DNA from: Metridium senile
Lineage: Eukaryota > Cnidaria > Anthozoa > Actiniaria > Metridiidae
Assembly (NCBI GenBank): GCA_949775045.1
Contig: OX459096.1
Span: forward strand, 30,463,475 to 30,527,474
Direction of reading: 5' to 3'
Length of the DNA stretch: 64,000 nt
The notes below the pieces were generated by a model. It was not told where the DNA came from. It ran no database searches and saw only the letters and a program-made list of their open reading frames with translations. A program made the position numbers and the translations under genes. Positions 34,976-48,000 of the stretch are shown one piece after another. Position 1 is the first letter of the stretch, and each line of letters begins with the position of its first letter.

Positions 34976-35186
34976 AATAATCCCTTTCACAGTTCCCTGC
35001 GCCATCTTGAAAGGTAGCTAGCCGAGCCTTTGCATCAAATCGAGATGAACGTTGAGTTTGCAAAGATAGAGACCTTGTACAATTATTCACGCGTCTCTAT
35101 CATTGCAAGCTCAATGTTCGTCTCGCTTCGATGCAAAGGACCGGCTACCTTTCAAGATGGCGCAGGGAACTGTGAAGGAGATTATT
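34976..35186. mobile_element. 211-bp MITE with AATAATCYCYTTCACAG ends
   Basis: Left arm AATAATCCCTTTCACAGTTC then CCTGCGCCATCTTGAAAGGT; right arm is the reverse complement ending GAACTGTGAAGGAGATTATT. Inner arms (GATAGAGACC / GTCTCTATC) continue the palindrome almost to the centre. Confidence 0.75.
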
Positions 35187-35368
35187 GACGAAGAGCACGA
35201 ACAAGTGCGATAGAAATAACAAAAGAATTGGACAATAAATACAAATGGGAATGGACACTGTAAAAAGAATGAAGAACAATGCAACTACCGTAAAAAGGGG
35301 CATGGCAACCGACTGGTATGGGTATCAATACATAAAAACGTCCTCTAATTTTTTCAGACAGTTTTTAT

Positions 35369-35880
35369 CCTGGAATAGACCGATCCAAGGTTATTGCCGC
35401 CATCTTGCAAGGGGTGCAAAACTACTGGGGCGAGTAGAGAATGTATGTGATTTTGGACCACTTTGAACGTACGTATTTTTCTTCGAATTCATTGGATTTT
35501 CAAAGTTAAAATTTCCTATCAAAGGTTTTGCATTTGTTTATAACATATCCAAAAAATAGCGCTGGGAACCGAGCTACAGGCTCTGTAATCAATATTTTAG
35601 ATCTACATACAAACACTTTGTTTCAGCGATATAGAATTACACAGTAAATATAGGGAGATTTGAAATCGCCGTTTACATACGTCTCCCATAATTTAACAAC
35701 CTTAGTTTGATCTGAGGTATAGCCATGCATAGTATCTTTGATATAAAATGTTTATATTGAACATTCGGCAATTTCCAGTGGAGTTATATAAGTTCAAAGT
35801 TACATACATTTACTGCTCGCCCCAATAGTTCTGCACCCCCTACAAGATGGCGGCAATAACCTTGGATCGGTCTATTCAGG
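35369..35880. mobile_element. ~512-bp MITE with ~75-bp terminal inverted repeats
   Basis: Left end CCTGGAATAGACCGATCCAA with GGTTATTGCCGCCATCTTG; right end CAAGATGGCGGCAATAACC with TTGGATCGGTCTATTCAGG. The match continues through GGGGTGCAAAACTACTGGGG / CCCCAATAGTTCTGCACCCC. The interior is unique and non-coding. Confidence 0.75.
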
Positions 35881-36199
35881 AGCTGGACAAGGAATGGAAA
35901 GTGCCTCTCCTTATAACTCTACAAGTATTTTTCCCGGGTCCCTGTTGCTGTGAAGGCATCCAGGGGCCACGTGTTACGAAAAACAAGTGATGGTTTACAA
36001 ATAGACGTTTGAAAAAAACCCAGTAGTTTCAGTTCATTGTTGTTTTCATGTTGGTCAAGTTATTATACAGTCGAGAATAGGACTGACAGACTTGTCGAAC
36101 ATTAGAAGTGTATACGTACCACACACAGTGTACAAGACAATTGTTCGATATATAAATGGAAACTAGCCAGTAAACTAGTATAGGCTGCGTCGGTGTTTG

Positions 36200-36411
36200 A
36201 TATAAACGATAGGTAATATAATGAAAGTTAAGTTGTAACACCGTAAAAAATGTTGACTTAACTTTACTGACGTTTCGAGCTTTCAGTATCTCTCTTAGTT
36301 TAACTCTTTTACTCCGACGAAGGGCTAAAGCTCGAAACATAAGTAAAGTTAACACAAGTCAACATTTTTTACGGTGTTACAAATTTCATTATATTACCTA
36401 TCGTTCGATAT
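36200..36411. mobile_element. MITE with GATAGGTAATATAATGAAA ends, copy 1
   Basis: Outer inverted ends GATAGGTAATATAATG / CATTATATTACCTATC and subterminal GTAACACCGTAAAAAATGTT / AACATTTTTTACGGTGTTAC. A related copy lies at 48915-49048 in the ZC3H15 intron (TTTACGGTGTTACAAATTTC, ATTACCTATCAT), directly beside the large transposon. Confidence 0.7.
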
Positions 36412-36623
36412 ATAAATAGAACAGAAAAGAATTCAAAATAAATGAGAGAATGGGTCGACAAAATAGAGTAGTATTAATTTATTAGCAAAGAATTATAAAC
36501 TGATGTATTAATCAATAAAATAGACAGTGATTGTAAACAATAATTGTTGTTTGGCTAGAAAATAATAGTACTATAAACAAGAGCTATATTTCAAAGAAGG
36601 ATGTCCTTTATGTTGCTGCTTAT

Positions 36624-36917
36624 TATACACCTATTTCAAAAATCGTTGTCGCAGCCAAAGCTACAGTCCACACACTGAACCCTGCAAAGGATGTCGGTAT
36701 TTCTTCTCTTGTTATCGATTTATTCATAGCATATTTTGGATGGACATGTTTGTGTTGTATGACCATAACACTGTTACAGTCGTAGATGATGAAACACTGA
36801 TATTTCTTTTAAAAAACGTGTAATACATTACAGTTATGTTCGTAATACCGACAACCTTTGCAGGCTTCAGAGTGTGGACTGTAGCTTCGCTGCAACGATT
36901 ATTGAAATAGGTGTATA
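36624..36917. mobile_element. ~294-bp MITE with TATACACCTATTTCAA ends
   Basis: Left TATACACCTATTTCAAAAATCG and right CGATTATTGAAATAGGTGTATA are inverted, and the arms extend ~80 bp (GCTACAGTCCACACACTGAA / AGAGTGTGGACTGTAGCTTC). The motif CACCTATTTCAAAAA also occurs alone near 28860. Confidence 0.75.
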
Positions 36918-38101
36918 TACAGCATATTAGATGCTATAATCACAAAGTTCAGAAATATGATAATTTGTACCGACTTGTGTTCGTTTTTCGAGCCTATGAT
37001 AATCAAGCATATATTATATCAATATAATATCAATATTACGGTGTGTTTCTCTTATTGTACACAATACATTATGAATAATGTAATTCGCTATATACAGCAT
37101 GCATCAAAACAAAGGGTAACCTTTTTAAAATAGGAATATACCACAGAATATGCATACCAAACAAGACGGCATATTGTACTTGACATACTGGCCTCGTTTT
37201 CATGTTAAAATAGAATTATTATTTCATTGCATGAATGAGAGTCTAGTCAGTCAGGAATATAATGGTAAATTGTTCGCCGTGTTAGTGAATTGTTCAAAAA
37301 GATGGTGCGTCATCATGTTTTAAAGAAAAACAAATGCTACAATGTACCAAATGATCGAAATATCTTGACCTGAGTACATCGAAACTTACTTGCTTCTATA
37401 TCTATGTACATAGAATTCGAACTTCAATAATTCGAGATTTTTTTACCAAAAATATCCTTCATATGAGATTTGGGGCTGTTTTAAAAATTCCCTACTTGTA
37501 CGTTGTGCAGGGAGATATAACGAGCTGTCAAAAATTGCTGAAAATACTCAACCCCCTCGCGATAATTCTGAATAAAATTCATTGATCTGCGCCATATATA
37601 AAAAGAAATGTTTCCCTCGATAGCTCCTTTCTGGAACCGTTTAAAATGGGGTGATTGATTACATGCTGTGTAGTAACGAAAGGATGGTTCAGTATATGTA
37701 CATTACGTTATGTCACGCAATTAACGGCAGTGAATAATATTGATGAGCCACGATAAATGTTTTAAAAAAAATTCAAATAACTTTTCATGTGAAACATCAA
37801 GTGTCACTTTATCAGTAGGAGATTCCTGAATAAAGATAAATAAAGATATGAATTAATGAAGACATATTGAAGGTTCCCTGCCTGAGCCTTTACAACAATA
37901 GATCGCCCATAGACCTTGACATTGAAAATGATTTGTACCTCATTACTGCCAACATTATAAAAGCATATTCTAATCCCTTGTTTTTGTTATCCATGGATCT
38001 TCAAACCGTGTATTTACACCCAAAACAAGACAGTCTTTGTGTTATTAAATGAAACCACGTTTAAAAGCTTGTTAATCTTTCTGAATTGCGATAATATATC
38101 G

Positions 38102-38482
38102 TTACACTGGAGTGCCCAGTAAAGGAGTTATGTTTTGTTCTTCTTCTTCTTCTTCTTCTGCTAAGGTCGCCTGCATCATTTCTTTCTCTATTGATTCTTG
38201 CATAAAACTTCCTAGAGTCCGTCTTCGTACTCTCTTCGCCATTCGTTTAGCTGCATAGAAATTGTCACTGGCGGCACGAAGGCCATGAGCAACTTTGATG
38301 GCTTCCAGTGAAAGTGGAGCAGAATTAGAGCGAGATCTTCGGCCATCTTCTTCTTGTATTTTAACTACTAAATAGTCCATAGATCTAAACTGAGGATGTG
38401 ACTTTGTATAATGTAAAGGTTTATGAAGAGGAGTTGATTTAGCACTGTTATTCTCCACTGCATTTGTTGACGATTCGGCCAT
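38102..38482 (-). CDS. Conserved-looking 126-aa protein of unknown function
   Basis: A single open exon, ATG at 38482-38480, stop TAA at 38104-38102. I do not recognise the family. Visible features: a central R-S-R-S-N-S-A-P segment fitting a mode-1 14-3-3/basophilic-kinase site, a predicted helical stretch (EAIKVAHGLRAASDNFYAAK), a basic block (KRMAKRVRRR) that could act as a nuclear localisation signal, and an acidic Glu run (from a TTC/GAA triplet tract near 38138-38160) before the C-terminus. No signal peptide or membrane segment. It faces the TYW5-like gene head-to-head with 412 bp between the ATGs, so a shared promoter is likely. Base composition is higher in GC than the surroundings, which supports real coding sequence. 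It could lack an upstream or downstream exon. Confidence 0.6.
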   Translation of the reverse strand: MAESSTNAVENNSAKSTPLHKPLHYTKSHPQFRSMDYLVVKIQEEDGRRSRSNSAPLSLEAIKVAHGLRAASDNFYAAKRMAKRVRRRTLGSFMQESIEKEMMQATLAEEEEEEEQNITPLLGTPV

Positions 38483-38894
38483 TGTTTAAATCCTCCTCAA
38501 GTCACACAATATGTAAATAAAGTTCCGTAGCAATTAACCAACCTTTCGTGCAAGTATTTGGCTTTCTAGGCGTCCAGTTATACCGTAAGATGATTTGGAG
38601 TAATTATGCTGAAACCATAATATAATTTAAAAGCTAATAAGCTTCCTTATACAATCTTCAGCGATTTCTTTAAACAATCAGTTTCACGATTTTTTTCTTT
38701 TTGAACCTTTCAAACACTACAGGTACTTCTACGTCTTCTTGTTGTAGCCTGTACGCGTCAGTTGGGTCGTAAATGATATATAAACATGACTTGTCCGTTC
38801 GTGTTCAACCCCACAAGTACTTCACAATATTTTGGAATGACGTCATTGTTTAAAATAGAAAGCGGGAGAGACTGAGTACGAGACAATAATCAAG
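38483..38894. promoter_or_regulatory. Probable bidirectional promoter between the 126-aa gene and the TYW5-like gene
   Basis: Divergent start codons are 412 bp apart with no repeat between them. The TYW5-like start lies in CAAGATGGCGGA, which fits the YY1 consensus often found at or just after the start of broadly expressed animal genes. No TATA box is evident. Promoter function is inferred from layout. Confidence 0.45.
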
Positions 38895-41148
38895 ATGGCG
38901 GATGTGTCGAGTGTAAAAACCCGTCCATCAAAAACTGTTGAAAAAATATACGGAGTAACAAAAGAGCTGTTTTTAAGTGATATAACAATCGCAAGAAAAC
39001 CAGTAGTTCTTAAAGGAGTTGATATAGGAGAGGCTAAAGATAAATGGTGCCCGGAATATCTAGCAAAAGTTGGTGGCGAAAAACCCGTCAAGATTCACGT
39101 GTGTCAGGAAGGTCGCATGGATTTTCTAAACAAGAACTTCGCTTACAAGTAAGCTAGGACCAAATCTTCATGCCACTATTTGCGTCTGTTATTTTATTGT
39201 GTTTCTGTATGATTTCATCCATTTTTCCCGCTCCCTGCTCTTTTTTTCTCATTTTATTTCCCTTTCAATTCCCAGAACTCTTGCATTCGACAAATTAGCA
39301 AAAAGAGCATCAGAAGACATTCATTCAGAGTATTTTATATCCCCTGTAAGTAGATTATCTTTTATCAAGACCTAAATCATGATTATACACAGGATGCCCA
39401 AGCACAGTGTCGGTGTGTCAGTGTATGGTGAATTTTGAACACTGTATTGATTTCAATAAAAATGTTTATTAGCAAGTCGTACATAAGCTCAAATTTTCCA
39501 AACTTTCGCCAAATACATTATCAAAGAACACAAAACACATTTATGGAAGCAAGGTTGATTTTATGGAAATACTTCTGTTTAAATTACGGTGTTCAAATAT
39601 CACCATACATTGCTTTCTACTAACACTAGGTTTGGGCTACCTGTGGATTATGATGATGATGATGAAGAGGTGAAAATGATGATGATCATGATGAGGATAG
39701 CGGTGGTTATGCTGATGTTGATAATTTATGATGATAGTGGTGATGGTAAATGATTATAACTGTCCCATGGTAAAGATGGTGATGATGATGATAATCAATC
39801 CATTTTTATTTACATTTCAATAGGATGAGAAATATTATTTGCGATCTTTAGGAGAAGACCCAAGAAAGGTAACACCTTTTTCCCCCATCAATTTGTGTCT
39901 ATCCCTTGGCATATTGTGTCTTAATTATCACTAATCTAATTGTCTTCTTGTATAACAGGATATTTCAGACATAAGTGTTCATTTCCCAACTCTTGCACAA
40001 GATATTAATATCCCAGACCTCTACCCACAAGAACAGTTCTTTTCAAGTGTATTTAGAATAGCTTCCCCTGGCTGTCAGCTGTGGACACATTATGATGTAA
40101 GTTGACAACTAACCCCACTCCCCCTCAAAAAGATATATTCTAACTTTTAGTTTCTTAGGCAATAATTTGTGAATATTGGAGAGAGTACAAACACTTAAAG
40201 TGTGCAATACTTTGTACTATTTACCACTAAATAGTGTTGATTAAACAATAGAGAACAAAATAATTTGCATAATTTAGTGGTATTTATGTTGCACACTTTT
40301 AGTGTTTGTACTCTTAGAGAATCATAAGAGTTGACAGTAAATTTGTTTGTATGTGAATATGAAATTTTGGCTAGGGGATGTCAACTGCACATAACTGCAC
40401 ACGTTTTTTATTTTGTCATATTTTGTCACTATAAAATCTTCTCTTGTCAAGCCTATATTTAAGAAAAGGGTACACAAAATAAATTATACAAGTTTAGTGT
40501 TCAGAACTTGCTATGTTTCTATTAATAAATGCAATAAAACACCTGAATAATTCAATCGTGAACTAAACAAATTAGCGAAAAAAAATTGAAAGCCTTTTAT
40601 TAAACTATATGTAATCATCATTCCTGAAAATGTCTGATAGAAATGTTCTCTGAATGGAATATCTTTGTATCTTGTAGATAATGGATAATTTACTCATCCA
40701 AGTGTGTGGACGTAAAAGAATAATTCTCTTCAGCCCTCAAGATGCATCAAATCTCTATCTCAATGGAGACAAGTCAGAAGTTCTAGATATTGACAAACCA
40801 GACTTACAACTATATCCTAAATTCTCCTTAACCATTCCATATGAATGCTATCTTGAACCTGGTGACATTCTCTTCATACCTTCCATGTGGTTTCACAATG
40901 TCTTGTCTATTGACTTTGGTGCTGCTGTCAATGTATTCTGGAGACATCTAGACTCCGAGTTATATGACAAGAAAGATGTCTATGGCAATAAGGATCTAAT
41001 TCCTGCAGCACAGGCCATGCAGATGGTTGATAAAGTAATCAAGAATTTGGACAAATTACCTACAGAATATCATGACTTTTATGCTAGAAGAATTATTTGC
41101 AAGTTAGAAAAGAAGTGTTTAGTGACTCCAGAGGTTTTACCTTCGTAG
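38895..41148 (+). CDS. TYW5: tRNA wybutosine-synthesizing protein 5-like JmjC hydroxylase
   Basis: Fe(II)/2-oxoglutarate oxygenase expected to hydroxylate the wybutosine side chain at position 37 of tRNA-Phe. Exons 38895-39148, 39276-39345, 39824-39868, 39959-40096, 40678-41148 with GT/AG borders, 325 aa (human enzyme ~315). Segments highly similar to the vertebrate enzyme: [77 protein letters not shown]. Iron ligands would be H167 and D169 (the HxD at the end of exon 4) and H242 (WFHNV). All catalytic residues are present and the frame is intact. A candidate poly(A) signal AATAAA lies at 41256-41261. Intron 4 carries a MITE at 40182-40314; intron 2 has a GAT-rich tract near 39640-39800. Confidence in the family is high; substrate is inferred from orthology. 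Confidence 0.95.
40182..40314. mobile_element. Short MITE with AGAGTAC ends, copy 2
   Basis: Ends AGAGTACAAACACTTAAAGT and CTTTTAGTGTTTGTACTCT are inverted. The interior contains TTTACCACTAAATAGTGTTG and CCACTAAA/TTTAGTGG motifs. Opposite orientation to the copy at 967-1086. Sits in intron 4 of the TYW5-like gene. Confidence 0.7.
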
Positions 41149-42086
41149 AAATTTTACTATTTAGCTTTGAATGTTGATGATAATGTATTCATAAGATATT
41201 TTAATATTTCCAGTGAGACAAATATGGCTATTCACTGGTTACTAATTTTATACATAATAAAAACTCAAATTCCCCATTTTTGGCAAAAATACAATTATGA
41301 CACTGTGTCATTGATTGAGATAGATGGGGAAAAGATATCTTGAATATGACAAGCAGATAAAAACATTTGGAATTGCCACCATCATGACAAGAAAACCAAA
41401 AAAAACTATGCACTGCTCCTGAAGCAAATCATCTTCATCCCAAAAAGGTCCATAGTATAATAGGGATACCATTAAAATTCCCTCGCCATTGAGTAAATCA
41501 CTAAGACTTGTAATACGGTTTTGTAAGACTAAAATTAATAACAACACTTTTAAGTTTGAAAAATAGTGGCATTTTAATAGTACTTTATTTAAGCTCCTAT
41601 TTGATGTAATAATATTACGTTATAATGTTATGCTCTTCTGGACTACTGTTAGAAGTATACAGATGCAGAAATAGTGTGTGTCATGTGATCAAGATAATCT
41701 ACTTGTATAGTATTTATCACATTCATGTAGAAAGATATAGTAGTGACAGTAGCTAATAGAACATCTAAAAAACAACTAATTTACTAGCAGTTGTATACAC
41801 CCTTTTTCATGAAACTTGTTACTGGAGAAGAGAAAAGCCTGCAAGCCAGTATCATAGAGGATCATGGATCAAATGAAAGCTTATTAATTTGACTGTTATT
41901 AATTTTTGTTTCTAATAAATCAAGATGGTCATTCCTCACTAGATGGAAATCCCAACTTTCTGCAGGTACAATAGATATATTGGCTACCCATGATCCCCTC
42001 CTCAACTAGCTTATGGCTTTTCACTTCACAGTTAGCCAGGTTTCTTGTAAAGAGTGTTTGATTTATTAAATTAAGGTGCCTGCTGA

Positions 42087-45000
42087 TTAATCAGCAATCT
42101 CTAATTCATCCAATTCTAAATCATCAATATCTTCATCAAATAGACTTTCTTCAATGGGTATGCCATCAATAACCGGTGGACTTTCTTGTGCGTTTTCCGT
42201 TGGAGCACCGCCACATGCTTCATCAAGACCGTTGACGTCTGTGTTATTTGTATCAGAGGTCTGCAATAGTACACAAACAAATAAAAAGTTAAAATATGAT
42301 GGGCAACAATAGATTTTACCATGAAGTAGCTAACCATATGCAACTGCCCCAAAAAACCCTGCTCTGACCCAATAATAACACAAAAGCACCATACAATGAA
42401 GTCAGTGTTCTCAATGAGTCAGAGTTAGGCTTGCTGGGCAGTAACATGAGGATGAGATAAAATTGTAAAGGACGGAGTCAATGAAATGAACAGGCAAGGA
42501 AGAAAGGAGAATTGGAAGTTATGTAACGAGATGAGATACAAAGAGCACAAGATTGGATGTGTAGTTCCAGAAAATATCCATACCCCCCCCCAAAAGCACT
42601 GTAAAAGCATGACATTTTAACTGTTAAAAAAGGCAAAAACATATTCTGAAAGTATTTAACCGTTTTTGCTATATATCGCGATCTCTGATGTAAGTTTGTG
42701 ACACATAAACTGTGCTCGTGTGAAATGGCCTTCGACGGACCCACGGCGGCGGCGCCAGGACGCTTTTCACAATATTTTCAAAAATAAACTGGCTAAATTT
42801 GCAAGATTTATCTTCAAACTGGTTGGTACCTCCAAGAAAATAATCATGCACCGTAACTTACAAAATCAGAAGCCGAAAATCAAATGTTTTTTACTTTTTT
42901 GTGGCTGCGTAATAACAACAAAAATTGTGCCATTAATTAACGGCTTTGTCCGCGAGTTATAGACATAAAAAGCGTTTTAGGTATGAATTTGAGGTTTTCC
43001 AGGGGGTATTAAAGCAAGTGGGAAAATTATGGAAATTCCAGGGGGTAGGGGGGTCTTTTGAAGACCCTCTGGAATGGAAATTTCAGGGGGTAGGGGGGTC
43101 TAAAAATAAAAAACCCTCCGTGGGGGGGGGGGGGGATGGATATTTTCATATTTTCTGGAACTACACGATAGAGTTTGATAGCAATGTATAGAAAACACTG
43201 GATGACTAAAGGTATGGAAAAGGAAAGAACAGAGACAGTAGTATAGGATAGCATACATTTACTTGGCCTCCCTTCCTATCACATCGAGCGTCTACAAAAG
43301 ATCCAAAATACAGCTGCTAGACTTGTCACTCTCTCAAAGAGATCTGAGAGAATAACACCCATCCTCCAGGAACTGCATTGGCTACCCAGTTGTAGCTCAA
43401 AGAATAACCTTCAAGATCCTTCTTCTGACATATAAATGTATCAACGGTCTAGCGCCTGAGTACCTCACTGAATTATTACATTTGTACCAGCCCCGTCGTA
43501 CTTTACGTTCTTCAAAGAAAAGCCTCCTACAAGATCCATGATTGAGAACCGTCACTTTTGGAAAGAGGGCCTTTGCTCTGGCAGCTCCAGCTTTATGGAA
43601 CAATCTCCCCGAAGATATTAAACAATCCTCCTTTTCTGTTTTCAAGTCCTCACTAAAAACACTTGTATTTTCAAGAAACACTAAACTGTAAAACGTATTG
43701 AGATATACAATGTATAATACGTTTAATAAGAACTTACTATTATTATTATTATTATACATGTAAATAGAATAAATGTTTATAAAAGTCTCTACCTGTTTGT
43801 TCTGTGGTTTATTTTTGTCTTTAGCAAGAGATCCTGTACCATCAGACTCCATGGCTGCTGCTGCAAATGCCTCTACTGATACATCAACAACTTTGACATC
43901 TCCCTCATCATCATCCTGAATAACATTAATATACACAATGCATAAAACATGTTCCTCCTGGAGAAATAGCACCACTTTACCCAAATGATAGTCAAAATTA
44001 CAATCCTGTTCAAAATTATTTGGGACATGAAATAATTGGCAGTATTTTCAAGAGAATACACTTCATCCTGTAAGGCATTGTGCAACTCTAAAAAGTTTAA
44101 GGTTGTTTTTACTATATTTAACCCACATCCCTTGGGTAATTAGACAAGAAAAAAGATTTCTAATAAACACTACACCAGTGTATTTGAACTCACTGCTTCA
44201 TTTCAGAGGTTTTGAAGCAGTAGAATGCTTAGAAATTAATAACCTAAAAAAAAACAAGTATTCATGGTTTGAGTGTCCTCATTGTAATAATTATAGTGAA
44301 CATGTATTGGTAGTTGTATGTACAATCCTAATACCAACCTTTCTCCTGTATATACTCATGTCTTCTGTTTCTTCATCATCATCAGCATCTTCACCAACAA
44401 GTTCAGGTTTGAACTGAAACACTTCACGACCACTGACCTGTAATACAGATAATACTTGTGTCAATAAAAATTATACTTCAGCCTCTTCAGCGTACATGTA
44501 CTTCAACATGCTTAAGTATATAAATTTTTCAAAAACAGTTAACAGAGTGAAGTGCAAAATGAATGGTGATTGCATGAGCAAAATTGTGTATACTTGTGTT
44601 TGTGTAGCAAGTTTACTATCTGCTCTTCTTTACTAAATGGGGCTGGTACCATTGTATAGTCAATTCATTTTCAGCCACAAAAGTGGCATTAATATCCAAT
44701 AACCACAGTTCCTTTCAGTTGTGTAATAGACCAAATCAGGTAACGCTTTTCTATGTACGCTTCCACACATTTCAAAACCTCTGGAAATCAAAACCTTTGT
44801 TCCAAACATTTTCTAAGTGATATCGAAATACATAAGACAAAGAATCTTATTCCGAAAAAATTTGAATTGGCTGGACACATACATAGCAACGAGTTAGCCA
44901 ATTTGGTCTATTGTAGTTTGGCATTCACTGTTCACTCAGACAACCTTTGTTTGTAGATGTGTAAACTGTAGCAGTGGGTCAGCAGTGCATAGTGATGACA

Positions 45001-48000
45001 TTAGTGCCATCAATTCACATCATGCACAAAAATCCACAACATTAAAATATGTTGGAAAATAAACAAAATGAATGGCATTACATGTACTTCTAAGTGTACT
45101 TTGTTATGTACAAACCTTTCCTACTATTCTTCCTGATTTGAAATCCTCTTTTTTCTTCTCCTGTTGCTGTTCATAGGCTTCTTTCTTTTCTTTTAACTAG
45201 AGATATAAAGAGAAGAATAAGAAATATGTTTTCTTTTTACAATTCATTTTATATCTAACAAAAAGATCTGGTTTGTACGTGCTTCCGGTACTATTCTAAA
45301 ACATAGAATGGTAGATTTATCAGATATACCATAATGATCATAATAATAATTTCCACAGCAGATCCACATGCATACTGAAGTCTTATGGTAGTCGATGTTT
45401 TGCCGTCTCTGCTCCCGAACTATGGAATTCACTCCCTTCATCTTTACGTCACTTTTTAACTTCATTAGATTCTTTCAAATCCGCACTAAAAACTTATCTA
45501 TTCAAAACTGTTTATTTTTCCTAATCACTTATTTATACGTATTCTCTATTTGTGTATTATTATAATTATTATTATTTTTTCTTATTGTAAACAGCGCCTA
45601 GAGCAGTTTTCTGGATATGCGCTTTATAAATATTATTATATTATATTATTATTACATCATTCTTCTGCTGGCATTCACACTCACTTCCTCTACATTAAAT
45701 AGTTTTCATACATCACTCCTCACATGTTGATTTTTGCTGAGGGAGGAAAAACTGGAATACTCGGAGAAAAAACCCTTGTAGCCTTTCCAGTAGAGAACAA
45801 GACATCAAACAAACTCAATTCACATTTGATCCAGTTCCTGAGTTGGGACCTCGAACCTGGATCACAGCAGTGAAAGGCCGGTGCTCTCACCACTCAGCCA
45901 ACCATGTCACCATAATGCCATACCATACCAAGCATACAAGATTTAATAATAATATTTGTGATATTTTGTCATGTACCAACTATCAAAGTCGATTTTATTA
46001 ATACTCTCATTGGGCATTTGGGCAACAAGTGAACAAGAACAAGTTTTTATGTTTCCCTGGCATCCCTATCATCACCGTATGTTGTTTACTGGCCATAGCA
46101 AAACTGAAAGTTGGTAAAGCTTTGCAACCTTCATGGCAGTTAGTATGTTACAAAACATTGGAACCTCACAGAAACTAAATGTTGTATGTATTCCCTTGGC
46201 CACTAATGTTTTCCTTGGTTCCACCTAAAGGTCATCACCACTCTTTGGGTCCAAGTCAATTAGAATTAATAAATAAATAGAATGTCAACTAACCTTCCTC
46301 TGCTTCCACTGCAAAAATGTTTCTAATGTGATTTTGGTCAAATTGGGACCAAGTTTTTGTCTCTGTGAAAACAATCAATCAAGAATATTATTATATAAGC
46401 TTGCAATAAAACAATCAATACTCTGCGGAACAATTTTGAAGTTTCAACAAATGCTTAAAATCAAAAACTGAAGCTGTAGTTGCCAATGCAGAAACAAGTT
46501 AAGTTCTGTGTTTGTGATTGTTACATGTACTCCAAGCACCTTTGTAGAGCTTCTGCCTAAGCAAATATTGATAAAACTCATATTGGTCAATATCTAAATT
46601 AGTCACTCTCTTAGATGAAATTGTCTTTGTCAAACGTTCTGAATGCTGACTGCATCTTTTGTGGATATGTATGTTTATGTGACTTATTACATTGTAATTC
46701 TATGAAATATTTACATGTAAAAGATAGCTGCATACTTGTATCTACAAGTCACATGGAGGTTGTAAATATCAGTGACATTTATGTGTTGATATTTTCCTTT
46801 CATGCATGATTATTATTACCAGCATACTGTCTTCACAACAAGAAGGGGTCATTACAGTTACTACAAAGCAGTGTTATTACATGTTGTTCCATTTATAAGA
46901 AGAAATACCTCTGTTTCAATAAATTCTTCTATAGAAATTTCTTCCTTGTCATCTTTCTGCTCTTTCTTTTTTAATACAAAGCCAGGAGGAAGAGCGTGTC
47001 TGTAGAAACACTTGGTGCCAGTAGGACAACTCCAGAACCACCCATAAAGGTTTTTCTCTACAGCCTCCAAGAAGTATTTACACACCTACAAAATAACATA
47101 TATGAAACTATTGTAAAGGTGATAGAGTGCAAATAACATACCCGTGAAACAAGGAGAAATAATAGTTGCACTATCGAAGGATCAAGGATGACACAGTTAG
47201 CTAGTGCATGGCTTTCTGTGTGAGAGGTCCCGAGTCCTCACATCCTTGTTTCGACTTCTCTTCTTTCCGTGTAGCTTAAGTAGCTTTAAATACCCGTCAA
47301 ACGGTGCACTGATGGCTTCGGCTAGAGGGACTTTCGATGTTAAATACAGTTCTTTACTTTTCACTAGTTATACATCAATTTTAGTTATATCAGCACTTAC
47401 AATGTCTGTTTTTGGCATACACTTTTCTTTGACTCCATGTTTTTGCTCAATAACTTCCATCAGCTTTTCTTGATCCCATTTATCCATTGTATCTTTATGG
47501 CAAAAATAAATAATAAAATATTTCAGGGATTATCAAATAATTTAAATTTTAATAATAGAGTCTATCCTGATATGTAACGCAAGATATGTAAAATTGTAAC
47601 AAAAAGTGTAAATTACTCAGAAGAAATAATATTTCTATTTTAAAATAAATTCATGGCTGTATATTCAGTGTATTTTTTATATCAAAATGAACATCTTCCA
47701 TCATTCTATAGCTAACTATGATTTACTGGTATTGAATAATTACCCTACCATTTTTAAGGTCCTCTTCGCCATCTCTCTCATCAACATATAAACTCCTCTT
47801 CTCTCCCTTTCTATCAAGAGTGAGATCGTGAGAGAATTTACATTTGTCTCCCTTTGAACATTGTCCTTGCTTGAAGAATGCACATACAACAGATTTAGGA
47901 TCAGCTCCTGAACAAAACAAAGAACACAGATTAATATTGAAAGACATGTATGATGAAAATAACATCCCCATGCTGTTTAAGAGAATAAGGAGACTCTGCA

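Larger units (their letters stand above)
34898..38101. other. Intergenic region with three MITE-like elements
   Basis: Contains the elements at 34976-35186, 35369-35880, 36200-36411 and 36624-36917. The stretch 36920-38100 is AT-rich without a recognised gene or repeat. The small open frames in this region cross the inverted repeats. Confidence 0.6.

Noticed and set aside
43397..43984. 195-aa minus-strand frame
   Set aside because: It contains the true ZC3H15 exon 12 (43915-43793) but runs on into intron and antisense LINE sequence on either side.
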